A stretch of 64,000 bases of DNA from Caldilineaceae bacterium (GTDB taxonomy: Bacteria > Chloroflexota > Anaerolineae > Caldilineales > Caldilineaceae): assembly GCA_020634815.1 (NCBI GenBank), contig JACKBA010000008.1, positions 109,952-173,951 on the forward strand, in the 5' to 3' direction. Shown here one piece after another: positions 1 to 7,413 of the stretch (the first letter of the stretch is position 1; every line of letters begins with the position of its first letter). The translations under genes and the position numbers were made by a program. Below the pieces are notes generated by a model, which did not search any database, had not been told where the DNA came from, and was given only the letters and a program-made list of their open reading frames with translations.

Positions 1-660
1 GCCAACCTGCCCGTCTCCCAGCTTGCGCTGCGCACGATTGTCCCCACACTCCTGACGATGGCCATCGCGCGCGCCGGGCGCGCACCAGTCGTCGTGTCGG
101 CCCTCCACGCCGATAGGCCGAATTTCCTGTGCATCGAGTGTAACGTATCCCACCCCGAACAGGCGCCCCTATCCACAAAGGAACGCGACACCATCGACAC
201 AATGCAAGAGGTCGCTTCTTTCTACGAATCAGCTATCGACTTCTCTAAACCGGACGAGCATGGATTCACCATTTCTCTGCTCCTGCCTGTGCCGGCGCAA
301 TTGAGCGTGCTCGTCATCGACGACAACGCCGACTGGCTGGAACTCGTAGAGCGCTATGCCAGCGGTTCGCACTACCGCATTGTGGCCACGCGCGAACCTG
401 CTGCCGCACCAGCACTCGCCGACAAATTACAGCCTGCACTGATCCTTTTGGACGTCATGATGCAGAACGTGGACGGCTGGCAGGTGTTGAACGAACTACT
501 CCAAAAGCCAAGCACTGCGCACATTCCCGTAATCCTGTGTACGATCCTTCCTATCGAGGAAATGGCCATCTCGCTTGGCGCCACCGGCTTCCTGCAAAAG
601 CCCGTTTCGCAACAGCAATTCCTTGAGCTTCTCGATCGGCAAAGCCGCCTGCTCGCCTGA
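1..660 (+). CDS. Response-regulator receiver protein, 5' end outside window
   Basis: The frame is open from base 1, so the true start lies upstream and only the C-terminal part is seen. From about base 298 there is a complete CheY-like receiver domain: acidic pair in VLVIDDNAD, phospho-acceptor Asp in ILLDVMM, Thr in VILCTIL and the conserved Lys in LQKPVS. The about 95 residues before it, ending in ISLLLPVP, look like a worn histidine-kinase ATPase domain, but the ATP-binding boxes are not recognisable. The protein is therefore probably a degenerate kinase or sensor fused to a receiver. A membrane hybrid kinase follows 41 bp downstream on the same strand, so the two probably act in one phosphorelay. 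No output domain is visible. Confidence 0.8.
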   Translation, partial: ANLPVSQLALRTIVPTLLTMAIARAGRAPVVVSALHADRPNFLCIECNVSHPEQAPLSTKERDTIDTMQEVASFYESAIDFSKPDEHGFTISLLLPVPAQLSVLVIDDNADWLELVERYASGSHYRIVATREPAAAPALADKLQPALILLDVMMQNVDGWQVLNELLQKPSTAHIPVILCTILPIEEMAISLGATGFLQKPVSQQQFLELLDRQSRLLA

Positions 661-701
661 GCCCCGCGGGCGTAGTTTGTGAAACGCAGAGGACAGCAAT
701 C

Positions 702-2981
702 ATGTGGCATTTCGAGCGCAAGACTGCACTGAGCCAGATAGAGCACGCCGCCACAATGCGCGACCTGCTGCAAACAACGGCGCGCAACCTGGTCACCGTC
801 GGCAGCATCTTCTGGCTGGTGTGCGCCGTTGTCATGACCGGTGACTGGGGCGTCGACCGCATCTTGAACCTGTTCCTGTGCATGGTCTCGGTCGGTGCCA
901 TCTTCGCAGCCGCCTACTACTTGATCCCGCGCAACTATCTTGCCGGCTTGGTGCTCTGGATGGCCGGCACGCTACTTGCCATCGTTTGGTGGAGTTGGAT
1001 GTTACAGAGCCCCTACGTTCTGCTTTTCATGACGATCCTGCCGCTGATCGCCGTGATCACGATCAGCGGGTGGGCCGGGCTCGTCATGCAGATCGTGGTC
1101 ATCCTGATTGTATGGGCAGTGGGACAGACGTCCTACGGTGCGCCCGTCGCAGGGTCTAGTTCATGGGTTATCATTGCCGCAGCAATCTTCTGCGCGCTCT
1201 TGGGCTGGATCACGCGTAGAGAACTCCTCGTGCTGGCAGACTGGTCGATGTCCGGCTTTGATACGGCGCGCGACAATTTGTATGAGATGCGCGAGCAGCG
1301 ACTGGAACTCGAGCAATCTCGTGAAGACCTGGTCCACGCCAACCGCGAACTGACGCGGCTTTCCGAGCGACTGAAGGTGCTCGAACTCATGGCCGAGGAG
1401 GCGCGCCAGGCCAAGACCGAGTTCGTCGCCAACGTCAGCCATGAACTGCGCACGCCGCTGAACATGATCATCGGCTTCTCCGATATGATTTCTCGTTCGC
1501 CGCACGTTTATGGCGGGCGCCTTCCCGCATCGCTCCTGACCGATATCTCGGCGATTCGACGCAACGCTGAGCACCTGTCGACGCTGGTCAATGATGTCCT
1601 GGACTTGAGCCAAGTGGAGGCAGGCCGCATGGCATTGAGCCGCGCCTGGGTGGACCTGGCGACGCTGATCGGCGATGCACTCAGCGTGGTTCAGCCGCTT
1701 TATGAATCGCGTGGGATCTATCTCAAATCCGACGTGGAAGCCGATCTGCCGCCAGTCTTTTGCGACGAGACGCGCGTGCGCCAGGTTACCATCAATCTGC
1801 TCGGCAATGCCGGTCGCTTCACCGAACAAGGCGGCGTGATTATTCGGTGTCGGCGGGAACGAAGTGATGCTCTCATCAGCGTCGTCGACACAGGGCCGGG
1901 AATCGCGGTCAAGGATCAACAGCGCATCTTCGAGCCATTCCAGCAAGCTGACGTTTCCACACGTCGCCGCCAGGGTGGGAGCGGGTTGGGCCTGACCATC
2001 AGCAAGCAGTTTGTGGAGATGCACGGCGGGCAGATGTGGTTGGAAAGTGAGCCAGGAATCGGCACAACGATCAGCTTTACCTTGCCGCTTGCCCAGCCGA
2101 CGGCATGGGTTCCGGATGCAGAACAGCGCGTCCGCCGCAGCCTCGTCGCCGACGATGAGGTAGGTTACCGGCTGCGCACGCGACCATCACGGGCGACCAC
2201 GACACCGGTCAATGTCCGCATGGTCGTCGTCGATCCGGAGCAGACACTCCAACGCCTGTTGAATCGCTATCTGCCCGATGTCGATGTGGAGGCGGCGCCG
2301 GATGTGGATCAGGCAGTGACGGCCCTCAATCGCTCGCCCGCGCAGGCGCTGGTGCTCAATGACTCGTCGCCGGGCACACTTTCCTCCGTGCTTGGAAGCC
2401 TGCCATTCGGCACGCCTGCCATCTCGTGCTGGCTCCCGGGCGAACATGACGCAGCCAAACGGCTCGGCGTGGTGGAATATCTGATCAAGCCCCTGGCGCT
2501 TGACAAATTACTGGCCGCGCTCGCGGGGCTGCACCAACCTGTGCGAACCGTGTTGATCGTCGACGATGAAGAAGACGAACTCCATCTTTTTGCCCGCATG
2601 CTGGAATCACAGGCAAACAAGTACTCCATCCTGCGCGTCACTTCGGGACAGCGTGCGCTGAGTATGCTGCGCAGGCGCAAGCCGGACGTCATGTTGCTCG
2701 ACCTGACCATGCCTTCCATGAGTGGCTTCCAGGTTCTCGAAGAAAAGGCGCGTGATGCTTCGATCGCCGATATCCCAGTCATCGTCATCTCGTCACGCGA
2801 CCCGGCCGGCGATCCGATTCTCAGCAACACCCTGACCGTCACACAGACGCCCGGCATCTCCCAGCGCGCCTTGATCGAATGTATTCACGCGCTCGGTTCG
2901 ATCCTGGCGCCGGTCTCGGTTCACGAGCGTGGTGCATTTACGCCCAACGGCGCGACCGAACAGCCTTCAGATTCGGCGTAA
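702..2981 (+). CDS. Membrane hybrid sensor histidine kinase with two receiver domains
   Basis: 759 residues. Residues about 30-175 hold roughly six hydrophobic segments and no large extracytoplasmic loop, so sensing is probably within the membrane. A charged coiled coil (about 185-240) leads to a HisKA domain with the phospho-acceptor His247 in VSHELRTPLN. The HATPase domain shows the N box (NLLGNAGRF, about 364), G1 (DTGPGIA, about 395) and G2 (GGSGLGLTISKQF, about 425). Two receiver modules follow. The first (about 505-612) lacks the usual phospho-acceptor motif and seems degenerate; the second (from about 617) has LIVDDEEDE and the acceptor Asp in MLLDLTMP, but the region after VIVISS is atypical and lacks a clear conserved Lys. 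It follows the preceding receiver gene by 41 bp and converges on a NarL-type regulator. Confidence 0.9.
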   Translation: MWHFERKTALSQIEHAATMRDLLQTTARNLVTVGSIFWLVCAVVMTGDWGVDRILNLFLCMVSVGAIFAAAYYLIPRNYLAGLVLWMAGTLLAIVWWSWMLQSPYVLLFMTILPLIAVITISGWAGLVMQIVVILIVWAVGQTSYGAPVAGSSSWVIIAAAIFCALLGWITRRELLVLADWSMSGFDTARDNLYEMREQRLELEQSREDLVHANRELTRLSERLKVLELMAEEARQAKTEFVANVSHELRTPLNMIIGFSDMISRSPHVYGGRLPASLLTDISAIRRNAEHLSTLVNDVLDLSQVEAGRMALSRAWVDLATLIGDALSVVQPLYESRGIYLKSDVEADLPPVFCDETRVRQVTINLLGNAGRFTEQGGVIIRCRRERSDALISVVDTGPGIAVKDQQRIFEPFQQADVSTRRRQGGSGLGLTISKQFVEMHGGQMWLESEPGIGTTISFTLPLAQPTAWVPDAEQRVRRSLVADDEVGYRLRTRPSRATTTPVNVRMVVVDPEQTLQRLLNRYLPDVDVEAAPDVDQAVTALNRSPAQALVLNDSSPGTLSSVLGSLPFGTPAISCWLPGEHDAAKRLGVVEYLIKPLALDKLLAALAGLHQPVRTVLIVDDEEDELHLFARMLESQANKYSILRVTSGQRALSMLRRRKPDVMLLDLTMPSMSGFQVLEEKARDASIADIPVIVISSRDPAGDPILSNTLTVTQTPGISQRALIECIHALGSILAPVSVHERGAFTPNGATEQPSDSA

Positions 2982-3012
2982 CCGTCCCGGCAGAGTTGCT
3001 GGCCAGAGTGTG

Positions 3013-3711
3013 CTACTCCAGTTTTGCCAGCCCCCGCTTCAGAGCGTAGACTGCGGCCTGCGTGCGGTCGTTGGCGTGCAGCTTGGCCATGATCGTGCTG
3101 ACGTAGTTTTTCACGGTGCCCTCGGCCAGGAAGAGCGTGGCGGCGATCTCCTGGTTGCTCCTGCCCTGCGCCAGTTCCTGGAGCACGGCCAGTTCGCGCT
3201 CGCTCAGCGTTTCGTAGAGTGGCTCACCGGCGCCTGACGAAGGGGCGGACCGAGCAGGCGCGGCAGAGCTTTCTTCCAGCGCGCGGTTGAACTCACGCAG
3301 CACCTTGCCGGCAACGTGCGGGTCGAGATGCACCTCGTCCGCCACTGCCCCGCGGATCGCCGCCACGATGGCGTCGCCGTCACTATCCTTGAGCAGATAG
3401 CCACAGGCACCCGCGCGCAGCGCATCGAAGAGCCACTCGTCGCCGTCATAGGTCGTCAGCACCAGCACCTTGACGCCGGGCAGTTGCTGAGCAATGCGCC
3501 GCGTGGCGTGGATGCCGTTGAGCGTGGGCATCTTCAGATCCATGAGCACCACGTCCGGCTTCAGCTCCGCCGCCATCGCCACCGCCTCCTCCCCGTTGAC
3601 GGCAAAGCCCGCCACGGCAATGTCGGGCTCGTACCCCAGGATGACGGCGAGCCCTTGGCGCACGATGGCCTGGTCGTCGGCGATGAGAACATGAACTACG
3701 GAAGCTGTCAC
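3013..3711 (-). CDS. NarL/FixJ-type response regulator
   Basis: 232 residues. It is a transcription factor controlled by phosphorylation. The N-terminal receiver domain has the acidic pair in IADDQ, the phospho-acceptor Asp58 in VLMDLKMP, the Thr-Thr of VLTTYDG and Lys108 in YLLKDSD. A linker rich in Ala, Ser and Pro (about 145-160) separates it from a C-terminal LuxR-type helix-turn-helix (about 168-212) with the typical LSERE start and AEGTVKNYVSTIM recognition helix. It is convergent with the hybrid kinase, whose gene ends 31 bp away, so a functional pairing is plausible but not shown. Target genes cannot be read from the sequence. Confidence 0.93.
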   Translation of the reverse strand: MTASVVHVLIADDQAIVRQGLAVILGYEPDIAVAGFAVNGEEAVAMAAELKPDVVLMDLKMPTLNGIHATRRIAQQLPGVKVLVLTTYDGDEWLFDALRAGACGYLLKDSDGDAIVAAIRGAVADEVHLDPHVAGKVLREFNRALEESSAAPARSAPSSGAGEPLYETLSERELAVLQELAQGRSNQEIAATLFLAEGTVKNYVSTIMAKLHANDRTQAAVYALKRGLAKLE

Positions 3712-3852
3712 TGTCTACCTCTTGATGGTACTCAGGCCCAGGCGGGGATGGGGCCGCTTGCCCGTGCGCCGCTGCGCGGGTTCGTACAGATGTATATGCG
3801 GGGCAACCGCGAGCCACCGCGCTCACAGTCTACCCCACCTTTGGCCGCTGAC

Positions 3853-4335
3853 TCAACGCAGTGGCGGCGAGCCCAGACCGGGGAGCGCGGCACAGTGTAG
3901 CGGCGGGAGTTGGACGGATGCCGCCAGCGCGGCCAGCTCGTCGCACGCCGGCTCAGTTTCCCGATAGAAGGCATGGGTCGCGCACGAGCAGTCCGACGCG
4001 CCAAAGCCCGCGCACGGCACCGGCGCCGCCATCCGCCCGAGCAGGCTGGCCAGGCCATGTTCCCAGCGCACGGTGTCGACCACGTACCAGATCGCGCGCA
4101 GCACGGCCACCTGGCGCAGATAGTCGATGTGCCAGTGCGGGCGCGCAACCGGGCGCAGATGATGGCGCAGGCGGCCCGCCAGCCCACCTCCGCCCAGCGC
4201 GCTCCCCGTGTAGAGATACCAGCCCGGCGCCACTTCCATTTCTCCCAGCCGGCCCACCGTAACCGTCGCAGGAGCAGGGGCCGCTAGCACCAGCACGTAG
4301 CTACCCGGCGCCGCCGGCAGGTGTGGCGCGGTCAC
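3853..4335 (-). CDS. DUF123 family protein (GIY-YIG nuclease fold)
   Basis: 160 residues from a GTG start whose first bases overlap the stop codon of the upstream WYL regulator (GTGA), which points to translational coupling. The sequence follows the DUF123 pattern from end to end: PGSYVLVL at the start, GWYLYTGSALGGGGL, a basic RLRHHLRP, the HWHIDYL motif, and FGASDCSCATHAF near the C-terminus. DUF123 belongs to the GIY-YIG superfamily and is sometimes fused to endonuclease III, so a role in DNA metabolism is possible, but the family has no firm function. The last 30 residues after the Cys-rich motif are not conserved in the family as I know it. Confidence 0.8.
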   Translation of the reverse strand: MTAPHLPAAPGSYVLVLAAPAPATVTVGRLGEMEVAPGWYLYTGSALGGGGLAGRLRHHLRPVARPHWHIDYLRQVAVLRAIWYVVDTVRWEHGLASLLGRMAAPVPCAGFGASDCSCATHAFYRETEPACDELAALAASVQLPPLHCAALPGLGSPPLR

Positions 4336-5300
4336 GGCCGCCTGCCATAAAGTGCCACGATCTGCTCGGCATAGTCGATCAGGCTGCGCCGCAGCGGCTC
4401 TGGCGCGATGACCTCGACGCTGCGCCCAAGCGCCAGCAGCGCGGCGCGTGCCGCATCGAGCGACGGGAAAGCCAGCGCCATCGTGGCCCAGCCGCTGCCA
4501 TCGGGCACGCCGGCGGTCATGCACCGGCCACCGGCGCCACCCACCTGGCGCGCCAGGACGGGCTGGGCGGCGGGAGCAACGCGCACCGTTGCGAGAAAGC
4601 TCGCCTGCTGGGCCGCGGCCGACGCGCTCCATGCCTGCCAGAACGCGCGCAGGTCGAAGCCGGGCGGCGGCGCAAACTCCTCGTCCGTCACCTGCACGTC
4701 GAGCACGTCGGCGACAGCCACGGCCCACAGCCTGTCGCTGCGAGCGTAGGCGAGAACCCACGCCCCGGCTTTGACCACCAGCCCCAGCGGCTCCACCTTC
4801 GCCGCCAGTTCCAGCCCGGAGAAACGCCGGTACCGTATCTGCACGCGGTGGCGCGCACGGATGGCCCGGTGCAGCGCGGACAGGTGCGGCACGGGTTCGA
4901 CGTCCTCGCCCCAACTCGTGGCGTCGAAGTAGACCTCTGCCGCCAGCATGTCACCAGTCCGGCGCCCGGCAGGCAAGGCAGCAGCCAGCTTGCGCAGCGC
5001 GGAGCGCAGCTCGTCGTCGATGCCGAGCGCGGCCAAGCTGTCGGTCACGCTGGCGGCAAAGAGGGCGCGCACCTCGCCGTCGGTAAGCCCCGTGAGCGTG
5101 GTGCGATAGCTGTCGAGCAGGCCGATGCCGCCGCCCGGCCCCGCCTCGGCGTAGACGGGGACGCCGGCTGCGCCAAGCGCATCGATGTCGCGGTAGATCG
5201 TCCGCTCGGAGACTTCCAGCGCGCCGGCCAGCGCCTGCGCCGTCATCTGCCCGCGTGCCTGCAACAACATCATGATGGCCAACAATCGATCCGCTCGCAT
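4332..5300 (-). CDS. WYL-domain transcriptional regulator (YafY/PafC type)
   Basis: 322 residues from the ATG at 5300. A longer reading frame continues upstream only through a low-complexity GC tract coding for Arg/Gly/Glu and is not believable. The N-terminal winged helix-turn-helix (residues 1-60; RADRLLAIMMLL, LEVSERTIYRDIDAL) is of the HTH_11 kind. It is followed by the family's GGGIGLLDSYRT segment and a WYL domain (about 140-230; RHRVQIRYRRF), with a C-terminal WCX-like extension. Such proteins are ligand- or nucleic-acid-responsive regulators. It is divergent from the GyrI-like gene at 5530, a common target arrangement for a regulator, and is translationally coupled to the DUF123 gene downstream. 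Confidence 0.88.
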   Translation of the reverse strand: MRADRLLAIMMLLQARGQMTAQALAGALEVSERTIYRDIDALGAAGVPVYAEAGPGGGIGLLDSYRTTLTGLTDGEVRALFAASVTDSLAALGIDDELRSALRKLAAALPAGRRTGDMLAAEVYFDATSWGEDVEPVPHLSALHRAIRARHRVQIRYRRFSGLELAAKVEPLGLVVKAGAWVLAYARSDRLWAVAVADVLDVQVTDEEFAPPPGFDLRAFWQAWSASAAAQQASFLATVRVAPAAQPVLARQVGGAGGRCMTAGVPDGSGWATMALAFPSLDAARAALLALGRSVEVIAPEPLRRSLIDYAEQIVALYGRRP

Positions 5301-5304
5301 CCTC

Positions 5305-5396
5305 GCATCCTCGCCCCTCGCCCCTCGCCCCGCCCCTCGCCCCTCGCCCCCTCGCCCCGCCCCTCGCCCTCGCCCCTCGCCCCTCGCCCCTCGCAA
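5305..5396. repeat. Low-complexity C-rich tract, CCCTCGCC-type repeat
   Basis: About 90 bases built from imperfect copies of CCCTCGCC and CCCCGCCC directly upstream of the WYL regulator. On the minus strand it reads as GCGAGGGG repeats. It lies between the regulator's start and the divergent GyrI-like gene, so it occupies the promoter or leader zone. A similar G-rich stretch (GGGAGAGGGCGAGAGG) interrupts the UxaA-like gene near 9006-9036. Confidence 0.8.
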
Positions 5397-5529
5397 CTAT
5401 TGTACGCCACAACCCTGACAACAGGTGTCAGGAATAGCATGGCATGATCGAGATGACCTGGGTCAGTTACCGTCCGCAATGCTGAGACAGCGAAGTTCCA
5501 GCACACTTTATGCGAAAGAGAGTGATTCC

Positions 5530-5982
5530 ATGACGACCGAAACCGTCCAGATTGTGATGCTCGAACCCATGCGCGTGGCCAGCGCGTGGGCATTCGGCCC
5601 GAACCCCGAAGAGATAGCCTGGCAGAAACTGGTGGCATGGGCAGAGGCACACGGCCTGCTCAGCACCGGCCACCGCATCTTCGGCTTCAACAACCCGAAC
5701 CCGTCGGCGGGCAGCCCGAACTACGGCTACGAATACTGGCTCACGGTCGACGCCGGCGTCGTGCCCGATGGCGACATCCGCGTGATCGACGTGCCCGGCG
5801 GGCGCTATGCCGTGCTGGAGGCCGACGTGACCGGCGACTATGGCGCCAAGATTCCCGCCGCCTGGCAGCGCCTCGACTCCTGGGTGGCGACGAGCACCCA
5901 TCGCCACGGCGCGCACCAGTGGCTGGAAGAGCACACGCTCGATGGGGTTCCCTTTGCCTTCTACTACCCCATCACGGAGTAG
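5530..5982 (+). CDS. GyrI-like / AraC effector-binding domain protein
   Basis: 150 residues; the ATG at 5530 is chosen because homology begins there and the upstream extension is not protein-like. The whole chain fits the GyrI-like small-molecule binding fold: opening strand IVMLEPMRVAS, IFGFNNPNP, the conserved YGYEYWLTV, VPGGRYAVLE in the middle and the C-terminal PFAFYYPITE. The family binds drugs or other small ligands, either alone or as a domain of AraC and MerR regulators. There is no DNA-binding domain here. It is transcribed divergently from the WYL regulator, so control by that regulator is likely. The ligand is unknown. Confidence 0.8.
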   Translation: MTTETVQIVMLEPMRVASAWAFGPNPEEIAWQKLVAWAEAHGLLSTGHRIFGFNNPNPSAGSPNYGYEYWLTVDAGVVPDGDIRVIDVPGGRYAVLEADVTGDYGAKIPAAWQRLDSWVATSTHRHGAHQWLEEHTLDGVPFAFYYPITE

Positions 5983-5999
5983 ACGCCAGGAGTGAACAT

Positions 6000-6062
6000 C
6001 GTGCGTCGCAGCGGGCGATCTGAGCGCCCGTGCAAAGTCAAGTCTGCCCGCTGCGACGCACG
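6000..6062. repeat. Inverted repeat, 17-bp perfect arms (GTGCGTCGCA family)
   Basis: Arms 6000-6016 and 6046-6062 are perfect complements, with outer sequence CGTGCGTCGCA and a 29-base loop. It lies just after the GyrI-like stop codon (5982) and could act as a terminator, though no T run follows. The outer part of the arm is shared with the inverted repeat at 51720-51780, so the two belong to one dispersed family. Confidence 0.85.
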
Positions 6063-6227
6063 CCGGCATCGGCCTGGCTGTAATCAGGGACGCGTCCCCC
6101 AGCGCGTCCCGGTTGTCGCCAACCCCGAAACGACATACAATTCACCCGGCTTTCCGGTTCGGAACAATGCCGGAATCGCCCAATTGCCATTTCTTTCACT
6201 TTCGCACAGAACTTTGGAGAAGCCACG

Positions 6228-7373
6228 ATGGTTGACTTTACCCGGCGCCTGGCGCGCGTCCAGCAGGCCATGGCCGCTGGCGCTATCGATCTGCTCTTTC
6301 TCAACGCATCGACCAATCTGCAATACCTCACCGGCATCGCGCGGGACGAGCCGAACTACGGCAACACCATGTACCCCGGCGAATGGCTCACCGGCGCGTG
6401 GGTGCCGCAGCAGGGTGCGCCGATCCTGACGCTGCCGCGCATGCTGGCCGACTTCCACCTGGGACACATTCCTGGCTACGACGTGCGCGTGCTGCCCGAT
6501 GCCGGCGACCCGGTCGCGCTGGCCGCCGAGGTCATGACCGCACTGCATGTGCCGGCGAACGCGCGCATCGCCGTCGACGACCGGTCATGGGCGGAACTGG
6601 TGCTCAACGTGCAGAAGCTGCGCCCGCAGGCCGTGCTGAGCCAGGCATCGGCCATCATGGCGCCCATCCGCCGCATCAAGGAGGAGGACGAGATCGCCAT
6701 CATGCGCAAGGCGGGCGAAATCACCGAGGCAGCTTACCTGGCGACCTTGCAGCAACTCAAACACGGCATGACCAACCTCGACCTGATCACCGAGGTCAAC
6801 TATCAGCTCCGCAAGCACGGCAGCCGCACCCACTCCTTTGTCACCTCCTTTTACAACATGGGCGCGGCCTACCCCTTCGACTTCACGAACCGCGAGGAAG
6901 TGCTGCAAGTCCCGCTGGAGGCGCCCGTGTCGGTCTCGTTCGACTTCGGCGCGGTCTACGAAGGGTATTGCTACGATTACGGGCGCTCCGTCTTCTTCGG
7001 CGAGCCGGACGAAGAATACCGTCGCGTCCACGTGCTGGTTATGGCATCGCAGGCAGCCGGCATCGCCGCGCTGCGCACGGGCGGCACCTGTGAAGCCGCC
7101 GACGCGGCCGCCCGCCAGGTCATTGTCGACGGCGGCTACGGGCCGGCTTTCCGCCACCGCCTGGGCCACGGCATCGGCATGGACGTACACGAGCCGCCCT
7201 TCCTCACTGCCGGCGACGCTACCGTGCTGGCCGAAGGCATGTGCTTCACCGTCGAGCCAAGCATCTTCATGCCGCACCAGCTCGGCTGCCGCGTGGAAGA
7301 TGTGGTCGTCGTGCGCGCCGGCGGCGGCGAGGCGCTGACCAGCGGATTCCAGAGCCTACACGTCGTTGCATGA
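6228..7373 (+). CDS. M24 family Xaa-Pro aminopeptidase
   Basis: 381 residues. It is a cytoplasmic di-metal peptidase of the aminopeptidase P/prolidase type that removes N-terminal residues preceding proline or cleaves X-Pro dipeptides. The N-terminal creatinase-like domain (about 1-145) carries LLFLNASTNLQYLTG. The catalytic pita-bread domain contains the metal ligands in order: Asp in SFDFGAVYEGY, Asp in YDYGRS, His in RLGHGIGMDVHEPP, Glu in TVEPSIF and Glu in RVEDVVVV. GGAG precedes the ATG. It sits 40 bp upstream of the UxaA-like gene on the same strand. A metabolic link between the two is not obvious. The exact substrate cannot be told from sequence. Confidence 0.92.
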   Translation: MVDFTRRLARVQQAMAAGAIDLLFLNASTNLQYLTGIARDEPNYGNTMYPGEWLTGAWVPQQGAPILTLPRMLADFHLGHIPGYDVRVLPDAGDPVALAAEVMTALHVPANARIAVDDRSWAELVLNVQKLRPQAVLSQASAIMAPIRRIKEEDEIAIMRKAGEITEAAYLATLQQLKHGMTNLDLITEVNYQLRKHGSRTHSFVTSFYNMGAAYPFDFTNREEVLQVPLEAPVSVSFDFGAVYEGYCYDYGRSVFFGEPDEEYRRVHVLVMASQAAGIAALRTGGTCEAADAAARQVIVDGGYGPAFRHRLGHGIGMDVHEPPFLTAGDATVLAEGMCFTVEPSIFMPHQLGCRVEDVVVVRAGGGEALTSGFQSLHVVA

Positions 7374-7413
7374 TCGGCAATCGCCCGGCACAGCCCAAAG
7401 GAAAGGCGGCACG

